From: Planctomycetota bacterium | Lineage (GTDB): Bacteria > Planctomycetota > Phycisphaerae > Sedimentisphaerales > Anaerobacaceae | DNA length: 5,841 bases | Direction: 5' to 3' | Assembly (NCBI GenBank): GCA_013202635.1 | Contig: JABMRO010000051.1 | Location: 1-5,841, forward strand | In this document: in pieces, positions 1 through 4,997 of the stretch | Numbering within the stretch: the stretch's first letter is position 1 | Layout: every line of letters begins with the position of its first letter | Made by a program: the position numbers and the translations under genes | Notes under the pieces: model-generated | Database searches by the model: none | Seen by the model: the letters and a program-made list of their open reading frames with translations, nothing else | What the model was told of the DNA's origin: nothing

Positions 1-1
1 C

Positions 2-688
2 GACGTTGACGCCGACGGCAGGGATGAGCTGGTCATCGGGGCCGCGGTTATCGATGATAACGGCAAAGGCCTCTGGACGTTAGAGATGGGACATCCTGAT
101 GTCTGTTATGTTGCCGATATTGCCCCTGATAATCCGGGTCTGGAGGTTTTTTACGGCTTTGAGACTCGTCAAAAAACTGATGGTATCTGTGTGGTAGATG
201 CGAAAACCGGCCGTAAATTGTGGACCCATAAGAAACCCTCCCGCCACCTTCACGGTCAGGGGATGGCCGGGGACATCCTGGCAGAGTATGATGGTATGGA
301 AGTTTATGTTGGCGAGCGGGACCTTAAAGAGCGCTGGCTCTACAGTGCAAATGGGCAGCTAATAGAATTTAAGGAAAAGGGTCCCTTAACGCCGCGTCCT
401 CTCTGGTGGGATTCGGATCCTCAAAAGGAAGTAGCTGTATCCGGAGCAATCCGTGACTGGGGTGGCGAGGCAATACAACCGATTGAAGGCAGGGTAATAG
501 CAGTGGTTGATTGTCTGGGTGATCATCGGGAAGAGGTAATTACCAGCCTAAAAGGAGAGCTTCGCATTTACACTACGACCATTCCTACTTCGAGTCGGCG
601 TTCCTGCCTTATGCGGGACCGTCAATACCGATTAGGCGTTGCTGCTCAGACGATGGGTTATTACTACCCGTCACAGTTGGGTAATTGA
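2..688 (+). CDS. Rhamnogalacturonan lyase-like protein (PL11 family), C-terminal part; 5' end outside window
   Basis: The reading frame is open from the first bases, so the gene begins upstream; 228 C-terminal residues are present and it stops with TGA at 686-688. The opening residues DVDADGRDELVIG form an Asp-rich calcium-binding FG-GAP-like turn of a beta-propeller. The end carries the block GDHREEV, then ELRIYTTTIPT, then YRLGVAAQTMGY. This block is what I recognise from the C-termini of PL11 rhamnogalacturonan lyases (YesW/YesX type), where it reads GDWREE, LRIYTTTIPT, YRL and QNxxYNQPP. Known members cleave the rhamnogalacturonan I backbone of pectin by beta-elimination and are exported and calcium dependent. 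Export cannot be judged here because the N-terminus is missing. Several usual residues differ (GDH for GDW, QTMGYYYPSQ for QNVAYNQPP), so a divergent PL11 relative with another substrate or no lyase activity is possible. The family assignment is fairly firm; the activity is not. Confidence 0.8.
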   Translation, partial: DVDADGRDELVIGAAVIDDNGKGLWTLEMGHPDVCYVADIAPDNPGLEVFYGFETRQKTDGICVVDAKTGRKLWTHKKPSRHLHGQGMAGDILAEYDGMEVYVGERDLKERWLYSANGQLIEFKEKGPLTPRPLWWDSDPQKEVAVSGAIRDWGGEAIQPIEGRVIAVVDCLGDHREEVITSLKGELRIYTTTIPTSSRRSCLMRDRQYRLGVAAQTMGYYYPSQLGN

Positions 689-723
689 TTCCGTCAAACG
701 ACGCCGGATCTGCGATATTGGTT

Positions 724-1170
724 ATGGATATTAATACTATTTCGAATTCACCGGAAGAGACCATAGAGTTTGGTCGAAGGCTTGGCTCGCAATTAAAAGG
801 AGGGGAGATTATAGGTATTTGTGGGCAGTTAGGCAGCGGCAAGACGCATTTGATTAAGGGCATTGCGGCCGGTGCCGGGGCCAAAGACTGCAGAGATGTT
901 AATAGTCCTACATTCGTTATAATTAATGAGTATGCCGGCAGACTGGATATTTACCATATAGATGCTTATCGGCTGAATTCTGTTTCCGAGTTTGAGATGT
1001 TGGGCTTTGACGATTTCTGTTATTCCCGCTCAGTGGTTCTGATTGAATGGGTCGATAAGATCGAAACAGCTCTACAGACTATAAGCTGCGTTCGGATAGA
1101 GCTTGAACACGCTGGTGAAACCAGGAGAAAAATACACGTCAAAAATGCACCCCTGTATATTGACTATTGA
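724..1170 (+). CDS. tsaE: tRNA threonylcarbamoyladenosine biosynthesis ATPase TsaE
   Basis: TsaE (formerly YjeE) is a small cytoplasmic P-loop ATPase that works with TsaB, TsaC and TsaD to make t6A at position 37 of ANN-decoding tRNAs. The 148-residue product matches the family's usual length of about 150. Visible motifs are the N-terminal SPEET helix start (residues 9-13), the Walker A loop GQLGSGKT (34-41), the family signature NSPTF (60-64), HIDAYRL (78-84) with its conserved Asp, and the Walker B-like LIEW (106-109) with the conserved Glu-Trp pair. An in-frame TTG at 685 would overlap the upstream stop codon. I prefer ATG 724 because the family normally begins right before the SPEET segment, as here (MDINTISNSPEET). 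There is no strong ribosome binding site before either start, so coupling to the upstream lyase gene 35 bases away is possible. The function is essential and unrelated to the lyase. No partner tsa gene is in the window. Confidence 0.93.
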   Translation: MDINTISNSPEETIEFGRRLGSQLKGGEIIGICGQLGSGKTHLIKGIAAGAGAKDCRDVNSPTFVIINEYAGRLDIYHIDAYRLNSVSEFEMLGFDDFCYSRSVVLIEWVDKIETALQTISCVRIELEHAGETRRKIHVKNAPLYIDY

Positions 1171-1209
1171 CATTGTTTATTGATTATTGCTCTATCTGTC
1201 CTGATTCGA

Positions 1210-1291
1210 CTCGTGCTTCGCAGCGACCCGTCTTCCGTCTTCCGTCTCCCGTCTTCCATATAGCCCAAAATCTAATCCTCGTGCTTCGCAG
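1210..1291. repeat. 14-bp direct repeat pair (1210-1223 and 1278-1291)
   Basis: The exact 14-mer CTCGTGCTTCGCAG occurs twice, 68 bases apart start to start, and flanks the heptamer array at 1230-1257. It contains the short self-complementary stretch TGCTTCGCA. Two exact copies at such close range are unlikely by chance. They suggest a local duplication or the edges of a small dispersed repeat unit. I see no third copy in the window. Confidence 0.7.
1230..1257. repeat. Four-unit heptamer tandem repeat GTCTTCC
   Basis: Four consecutive 7-base units are present: GTCTTCC, GTCTTCC, GTCTCCC, GTCTTCC. The third has one T-to-C change. The array is non-coding and lies between the two copies of the 14-bp direct repeat. 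From general recollection such polypyrimidine heptamers recur between genes in planctomycete genomes and give rise to spurious reverse-strand proteins rich in GRRKTE-like repeats. That memory supports the taxon guess but is not shown by this sequence. Confidence 0.8.
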
Positions 1292-1551
1292 AGTAGTATG
1301 AGTATTATTTTGCATTTGGGATGTTGAATTCAGGCATATCTGATAATCACACACCTGCAAATTTGGCAGCATAGCATTTATTTCTTATATTTTTCTTAGG
1401 TGATTATTTAGCTTTTTGAAAAGAGCAAACTAAAGTTTATTCGGACGTTGGATTTTGGTTTTTTTATTGGCCGTCTGGTGTCCGAGTGGGATTATTAATT
1501 ATTAGAAGTATATTTTCAGGTGTATTTTCGGGGGTTTTTATTGGAGGGGGA

Positions 1552-1638
1552 TTGACGACAAACAAGATTAAAGGTGCGGTTAAGCAATGTATCGATTGGG
1601 TCGATACGCTGATTGCTGAGGAAAAGTATTATGCTTAA
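1552..1638 (+). CDS. Possible 28-residue small protein (uncertain)
   Basis: A short frame starts with TTG at 1552, right after the purine run GGAGGGGG at 1543-1550, and ends with TAA at 1636-1638. The peptide is LTTNKIKGAVKQC then IDWVDTLIAEEKYYA. It is amphipathic with balanced Lys and Asp/Glu, and could form a single helix. The ribosome binding site is the strongest in the intergenic region, although the spacing to TTG (about four bases after GGAGG) is short. I do not recognise the peptide. It may be a true leader or small protein of the pilin operon, the tail of a decayed gene, or chance. The segment also contains the small inverted repeat ATCGA/TCGAT (1591-1605), which could be structural instead of coding. 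Confidence 0.2.
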   Translation: MTTNKIKGAVKQCIDWVDTLIAEEKYYA

Positions 1639-1695
1639 TGTTGTGTGATTTATCAGACAGTTAAGTAGAACTTATTTGATGAAAAGGGGAAAAAA

Positions 1696-2142
1696 ATGAA
1701 AGCTAAAAGACGCGGTTTTACATTAGTCGAAATTCTGATTGTTGTGGTCATTTTGGGTATTCTGGCAGCTATTGTAATTCCTCAGTTCACCGAAGCTAGT
1801 ACCGAAGCCAAGCTGTCAGCTCTGTGCACTGATCTTCAGACGCTGCGCTCACAAATTGAGCTATATAAGATTCAGCACAACGATTTTCCACCTGATTTCG
1901 CCACCTTTACAGCACAAATGACAGGTCAGACCGATATTACCGGTGCTGTTGGTACCGATTACGGTCCTTACGTTCAGAAGATTGCGACAAATCAGTTCAA
2001 TGACAAGAGCAACCTGGATGACAGCGGAACCATTGGTGATAACATTGGTGGCTGGGAATATGATGAAATCACCGGTGCAATCAATGCTGACGATGACTAT
2101 GATCAAGATGGTGTTCTCGGTGCCGACCACGAGAATCTCTAA
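1696..2142 (+). CDS. Major pseudopilin, GspG-like (type II secretion / type IV pilus)
   Basis: This 148-residue protein has a textbook class III signal. A short basic leader, MKAKRRG, would be cut by prepilin peptidase between G7 and F8, leaving FTLVE with the essential Glu at +5 (E12). A hydrophobic helix, about residues 8-30 ending in VIPQF, anchors it in the inner membrane and packs the pseudopilus core. The soluble part has the GspG pattern: a long helix (EAKLSALCTDLQTLRSQIELY), then YGPYVQKI, then GGWEYDEITGAI. The C-terminus is very acidic, with a DYDQDG loop (134-139) that could bind calcium, as C-terminal loops of GspG proteins do. The AAGGGG site at 1685-1689 supports ATG 1696. The gene has its own terminator just downstream, which fits a subunit made in excess. 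GspG and a PilA-like major pilin cannot be separated on sequence alone; the compact GspG C-terminus favours the former. Confidence 0.88.
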   Translation: MKAKRRGFTLVEILIVVVILGILAAIVIPQFTEASTEAKLSALCTDLQTLRSQIELYKIQHNDFPPDFATFTAQMTGQTDITGAVGTDYGPYVQKIATNQFNDKSNLDDSGTIGDNIGGWEYDEITGAINADDDYDQDGVLGADHENL

Positions 2143-2179
2143 TGAATACACTAACTGTTGAGTAACAATGTTTATCCAG

Positions 2180-2224
2180 GGCTGACCAGGTTGGGCAAAT
2201 TGCCAAAACTGGTCAGCCTTTTTT
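2180..2224 (+). terminator. Strong Rho-independent terminator after gspG
   Basis: A perfect 10-bp stem, GGCTGACCAG at 2180-2189 with CTGGTCAGCC at 2209-2218, is followed directly by six T residues (2219-2224). The 19-base loop contains a nested hairpin, GGCAA/TTGCC. This is among the clearest signals in the window. It sits between the major pseudopilin and the minor pseudopilin genes, so downstream expression depends on partial readthrough or on another promoter. Confidence 0.93.
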
Positions 2225-2244
2225 AACAATATCAGGAGAGGGTT

Positions 2245-2655
2245 ATGAGAGAAGAGAGCCGTTTGTCGTATGTAGAGGTGGTAAGCATAGCGATAGTCTT
2301 GAGCGTGGTTGGAATGTCAGTTCTTCCGCAGTTTACAGAAGCGAGCCAGGAATCAAGGACTTGCGAGTTGATTGACGGACTTCATCAGATGCGTTCCCAG
2401 CTTGATTTGTACCGAGCTCAGCATGGAAACTGCCTTCCACCATTTGATTCTTTCAAAAGTTTCAAAACTAATATGACAACAAAGATAGGGCAGTACAGTC
2501 CGTATGTTGAGAAGATTCCTGTTAATCCTTTTAATAATCTAAATACTGTTCGTTTTGATGGTGAACCGGCAGGAGTGGGTAAAGCCGGATGGAGAATTGA
2601 TACAAACACCGGATTGTTCCAAACCGATGATTCCGCCGCACATGCGGCCCTTTAG
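2245..2655 (+). CDS. Divergent GspG-like pseudopilin paralogue with altered prepilin cleavage site
   Basis: This 136-residue protein is a diverged relative of the preceding pseudopilin. They share PQFTEAS at the end of the membrane helix, the L-RSQ-LY-QH helix, the PYV-K--NPFN turn and the GWR-D--TG C-terminal strand. The N-terminus has decayed from the consensus. Aligned on the +5 Glu (E11), the leader reads MREESR followed by LSYVE, so the -1 residue is Arg instead of Gly and +1 is Leu instead of Phe. The leader also has two acidic residues where basic ones are normal. The helix (about 7-29) is still hydrophobic. A good AGGAGAGG site at 2234-2241 supports ATG 2245, and an in-frame TAA at 2224 excludes an upstream start with a normal leader. 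It may be an uncleaved, specialised membrane pseudopilin. Alternatively it is a recent duplicate losing function. Confidence 0.8.
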   Translation: MREESRLSYVEVVSIAIVLSVVGMSVLPQFTEASQESRTCELIDGLHQMRSQLDLYRAQHGNCLPPFDSFKSFKTNMTTKIGQYSPYVEKIPVNPFNNLNTVRFDGEPAGVGKAGWRIDTNTGLFQTDDSAAHAAL

Positions 2656-2671
2656 AAAGTGATGAGAAGTT

Positions 2672-3094
2672 ATGAAGAATGCGAAAGCTTTCACACTTGC
2701 TGAGGCAATGATGGCCACGATTGTATTAGGTATTGCTGCGGCTGGTGTGTTGCTTCCATTTTCCACTGGAGCAGCAGTGCGGGCTGAAGGTGTGCGAAGA
2801 ACTTTAAGCGCAAAGTTAGCAAGCGATTTGATGCAGGAGATTGTTAATACGCCGTTTGGGCAGATAGTAGCCGGCTATAATGCTGCTTCCGAAGCGGAAG
2901 GTATGGTAAAGGATACAAATGGGGTGGTATTTACAGACTCAAATTACACGATGATCAGCAGGGACTCGATGTGCGATTATGTTTATGTCCCACAGGAAAG
3001 CGGGGCAGGAGTAGCGAAATTTATTCTTGTTAAGGTTCGAGTTTATTACAGTGGCAAGGAAATTGCGATTATATATCGACTTGTGAGTGAATAA
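2672..3094 (+). CDS. Minor pseudopilin, GspI/PilV-like
   Basis: This is a 140-residue inner-membrane minor pseudopilin. The leader MKNAKA precedes FTLAEAMMATIVLGI. The expected cut lies between A6 and F7, with Glu at +5 (E11), so Ala replaces the usual Gly at -1. The hydrophobic helix spans about 7-30. The FTLAEAMMA-IVLGI helix start and the region SAKLASDLMQEIVNTPF (46-62) are typical of the GspI/PilV group, in which this helix packs against the partner minor pseudopilins GspJ and GspK to prime assembly. It starts 16 bases after the previous stop, with a weak GAGAAG site at 2664-2669, which suggests shared transcription with its neighbours. The GspI-versus-PilV label is by general pattern and order (G, I, J), not by a domain search. 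Confidence 0.78.
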   Translation: MKNAKAFTLAEAMMATIVLGIAAAGVLLPFSTGAAVRAEGVRRTLSAKLASDLMQEIVNTPFGQIVAGYNAASEAEGMVKDTNGVVFTDSNYTMISRDSMCDYVYVPQESGAGVAKFILVKVRVYYSGKEIAIIYRLVSE

Positions 3095-3127
3095 GAAAAC
3101 TGAGTTTGGTATTCAGGTTTATCCCAT

Positions 3128-3742
3128 ATGAGAGATGTCAGATATAAGAGAGGTTTTACGTTAGTTGAACTGCTGCTTGCTTTGATTGTTACCGGCATAA
3201 TATTAGCCGCAGTGACTACACTGGCTTTTGCTGTGGGTGCAGCAAATGATACAACAGATGACACGAGCCAGAAACAGTCGCAAGTGCGTTATGCAACACT
3301 TAGGATTTCGGAGCTGATTAGACATTGCAAGCTGATATGTGGAACACCCAGCGGCGAAATAGCTATCTGGCGAGCGGACAATAATGGTGATGGACAAATC
3401 AATATAAATGAATTGGTCTATATCGAGAGAGGGGCGGGCGGAGATTATCTGAGACTTTGTGAATTTCCTTCATCCGATACTACACCGGTAGAGTTGAGCG
3501 ACATCTCGACGCTCTCAACAAGTGATTACATCGTTACATACGTACCGTTAGTGCCGCAATGCAGCAATGTGGAGTTTGGCTTTCTTCCTGAGTTACCACC
3601 GCAGAGCAGGTTTGTGAGTATCTCATTTGACGTTGTTGAGAATGATATTGTTCGTCAGTATCAGATAAGCGCTGCACTTCGCGGCTGGGCAGGAAATCTT
3701 CTCAACGGCAGCGGCGATAATATCGTGAGTGATGACGATTAG
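3128..3742 (+). CDS. Minor pseudopilin, GspJ/PilW-like, with an embedded EF-hand loop
   Basis: This 204-residue protein begins MRDVRYKRG followed by FTLVELLLALIVTG. It has a canonical class III signal (cut after G9, Glu +5 at E14) and a membrane helix at about 10-38. The region SQVRYATLRISELIRHCKLI (51-70) and the strands FVSISFDVV and RQYQISAALRGW near the end fit the GspJ/PilW group, whose members form the pseudopilus tip with GspI and GspK. Residues 84-95 (DNNGDGQININE) match a 12-residue EF-hand calcium loop with ligands at 1, 3, 5 and 12, Gly at 6 and Ile at 8. That is not part of the classical GspJ fold as I know it. The ribosome binding site is weak (AGG at 3115-3117). The last codons overlap the ATG of a broken downstream gene. 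Confidence 0.82.
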   Translation: MRDVRYKRGFTLVELLLALIVTGIILAAVTTLAFAVGAANDTTDDTSQKQSQVRYATLRISELIRHCKLICGTPSGEIAIWRADNNGDGQININELVYIERGAGGDYLRLCEFPSSDTTPVELSDISTLSTSDYIVTYVPLVPQCSNVEFGFLPELPPQSRFVSISFDVVENDIVRQYQISAALRGWAGNLLNGSGDNIVSDDD

Positions 3743-3940
3743 TATAACTACCACGAAGCATAACATAAACAGACAAGGACAGCGCTGCTTGTGCTGTTGT
3801 TTATTGTTATGATAATAATAACTTCATATTTTGTTTTTGTTGATTTAACTAACTACAGCTTCGACTATGGCTTCGATTCAGACGTGGCCGGCAGCCAATG
3901 CCCTGAAGAGGCGGGTTCCAGCAGCGGGGGCGTTCTTTAG
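3732..3940 (+). pseudogene. Frameshifted, truncated remnant of a PilX/GspK-like gene
   Basis: An ATG at 3732 overlaps the GspJ-like stop and reads MTISITTTKHNINRQG in one frame, then runs into Cys-rich nonsense and TGA at 3810. Shifting back one base after GGA (3777-3779) gives T-ALLVLLFIVMIII-TSYFVFVDLTNY and continues to TAG at 3938-3940. The joined peptide, RQG-T-ALLVLLFIVM, is the typical start of PilX or GspK-type minor pilin components. GspK normally follows GspJ, which is exactly this slot. The combined frame would be only 69 residues, against roughly 150-300 for PilX/GspK, so the gene is also truncated. No slippery heptamer is seen at the junction (ACAAGGACAGC), which argues against programmed frameshifting. 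A sequencing or assembly error could explain the shift but not the early stop. The family call is inference from a short N-terminus. Confidence 0.55.
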
Positions 3941-4078
3941 AAGTATCGAGAGAGAATAAAGGCAAATCAATAGGGGTACGATTGTCCTACATCCTGCCGT
4001 AAGCCGATTGGAAATCCGGCGTCCTAAGGCGAACTGATAAGGGCTGACAGCTAATGTTTATCGGCCTTAATATGCTAA

Positions 4079-4273
4079 GAAAAGAAAAATCCAAAATATG
4101 TTAATAATACCGATTGCATATCACGGCCCTATAAAAGGTCTAAATATTTCGATAATTCCTATTGTATTGTTTTGACGATTGTGTCAATTCTGTTGGCCTT
4201 AACTATAGAAAGTATTAGAGATGACATTTATGTCGGATATGTCGGATTATTTGTGTTTGAAAGCCCGAAATGA
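4079..4273 (+). pseudogene. Possible remnant reading frame with one membrane segment (very uncertain)
   Basis: This frame is open for 64 codons between TAA at 4076-4078 and TGA at 4271-4273. The conceptual peptide has a basic, polar first half (RPYKRSKYFDNSY). A hydrophobic run, CIVLTIVSILLALTI, follows, then ESIRDDIYVGYVGLFVFESPK. This layout looks like a small membrane protein. There is no in-frame ATG or GTG near the start. An ATG at 4072 in a neighbouring frame (MLRKEKSK) could have been the start before a frameshift. I do not recognise a family. In sequence this AT-rich, a 64-codon open frame can occur by chance. Confidence 0.2.
4230..4247. repeat. Tandem duplication of the 9-mer ATGTCGGAT
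   Basis: Two adjacent exact copies of ATGTCGGAT lie at 4230-4238 and 4239-4247. Part of the motif recurs as GTCGGATA at 4308-4315 and, more loosely, as GGTCGGTAA near 4357-4365. The unit length is a multiple of three, so it would not break a frame. It may be a slippage product or a small binding-site array; neither can be decided here. Confidence 0.6.
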
Positions 4274-4445
4274 AGGAATAAATCTGACGGTGCCGCCGGC
4301 CTGGATAGGTCGGATAACATAAAAGATGCGGCAGTTCGTTTTGACCGGGTTAATTGGTCGGTAAAGATGGGTCATTAATAGGACGAAAAAAGAGCAGAGG
4401 TAAGTGATGATAATGTGCCGGAATAGAAAGAAGAGGGCGATTATA

Positions 4446-4997
4446 ATGTCAGACTTAACATATCCAAAATCAGGATTGCGAAAGAATGACGGATACGATT
4501 TGCGAGGCCTGAGCGGTGGTTTTACTTTGGTAGAGCTTTTAATTGTGATTGCGATAATCTCAATAGCGGCGTTGACAGCTATACCAATGATGAGCTCAGC
4601 GGCCAGTGTGCAAATTCGGTCTGCATCGAATATGCTTGCGGCTGACCTGGAATACGCCAAGAGTATGGCAATCAGCAGAGCACAATATTATTCAGTGGTT
4701 TTTGATGTGAGCACAGACAGTTACTGGATAGAGGACCAGGACGATAACCCGTTACCACATCCTGTTAAGAAGGGTTTCAATTACGTTATAGATTTTCAAA
4801 ATGACGGCAGGCTGAAGAAGGTTGATATTATTAACGTTGATTTTGATACGACCAGCAAAGTTACATTTGATTATCTCGGGAGTCCCTATAACGGCAATAG
4901 TACCCCTTTGAACAATGGGATTATCAGCCTGCAGGCAGGCGGTGCGACCACAACAGTTATGGTAGAGCCTGTTACTGGATATATCTCGATTCAGTGA
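4446..4997 (+). CDS. Minor pseudopilin, GspH/FimT-like
   Basis: From ATG 4446 the product is 183 residues. The prepilin signal is canonical: LSGG then FTLVELLIVIAIISI, cut after G25 with Glu +5 at E30, and a membrane helix at about 26-48. After it comes SASNMLAADLEYAKSMAISRAQYYSVVFD, a close match to the GspH/FimT pattern in which a long helix leads into a beta-rich domain. The rest (YWIEDQDDNPLPHP, DFQNDGRLKKV, VTGYISIQ) fits the beta-sheet domain of this group. GspH is the minor pseudopilin placed between the tip complex and the GspG shaft. ATG 4446 has a good AGAGGG site (4432-4437). An in-frame ATG 4407 with AGAGG at 4396-4400, or GTG 4404, would extend the leader to about 38 residues, unusually long for a prepilin, so I prefer 4446. 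Its separation from the G/I/J genes by about 660 bases is odd. Confidence 0.83.
   Translation: MSDLTYPKSGLRKNDGYDLRGLSGGFTLVELLIVIAIISIAALTAIPMMSSAASVQIRSASNMLAADLEYAKSMAISRAQYYSVVFDVSTDSYWIEDQDDNPLPHPVKKGFNYVIDFQNDGRLKKVDIINVDFDTTSKVTFDYLGSPYNGNSTPLNNGIISLQAGGATTTVMVEPVTGYISIQ

Larger units (their letters stand above)
1171..1695. other. 525-base intergenic region between tsaE and gspG
   Basis: No long reading frame here has convincing coding character. The first third holds a heptamer tandem repeat and a 14-bp direct repeat. The middle (about 1375-1540) is AT-rich and contains a 6-bp inverted repeat, TCGGAC at 1441-1446 against GTCCGA at 1480-1485, with a 33-base loop. The last third has a possible 28-codon ORF behind a strong Shine-Dalgarno sequence. 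The promoter of the pilin genes should lie in this stretch, but I could not find a -35/-10 pair with correct spacing, nor a clear sigma-54 site. No obvious intrinsic terminator follows tsaE. Confidence 0.6.
3941..4406. other. Gene-poor stretch between the broken PilX/GspK-like gene and gspH-like gene
   Basis: No standard gene can be supported in about 460 bases. The stretch holds a locally structured segment (about 4000-4067) with several short complementary arms. It also has an open frame without a normal start (4079-4273) encoding a possible membrane segment, and a tandem 9-bp repeat (4230-4247). Short ATG frames at 4098 (25 codons) and 4221 (33 codons) lack spaced ribosome binding sites. 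The position, inside an otherwise compact pseudopilin cluster and right after a broken gene, suggests decayed coding sequence, but no residual homology to GspK could be read. Confidence 0.5.

Noticed and set aside
685..723. TTG at 685 as the tsaE start, overlapping the upstream stop
   Set aside because: It adds 13 residues before the normal family N-terminus and has no ribosome binding site; ATG 724 gives the usual length and start.
1184..1372. Reverse-strand 62-codon frame with a GDGRRKTGR stretch
   Set aside because: The Arg/Lys-rich stretch is only the reverse translation of the GTCTTCC heptamer array. The rest has no recognisable domain and no good ribosome binding site.
1861..2229. Reverse-strand 122-codon frame opposite the first pseudopilin
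   Set aside because: It is antisense to a well-supported gspG-like gene and runs through the terminator hairpin. Its composition reflects the complementary strand.
3770..3790. Programmed -1 frameshift in the PilX/GspK-like sequence
   Set aside because: The junction ACAAGGACAGC contains no X XXY YYZ slippery heptamer, and the shifted frame stops after about 50 codons, so a damaged gene is more likely than recoding.
4172..4209. TTGACG (4172-4177) and TATAGA (4204-4209) as a promoter for the GspH-like gene
   Set aside because: The spacer is 26 bases, far from the 16-18 needed, and neither box has a suitable partner at correct spacing.
4247..4660. Reverse-strand 137-codon frame across the gap and the start of the GspH-like gene
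   Set aside because: Its first half is antisense to the clear prepilin signal of the GspH-like gene. The remainder lies in the gene-poor stretch and shows no recognisable motif.
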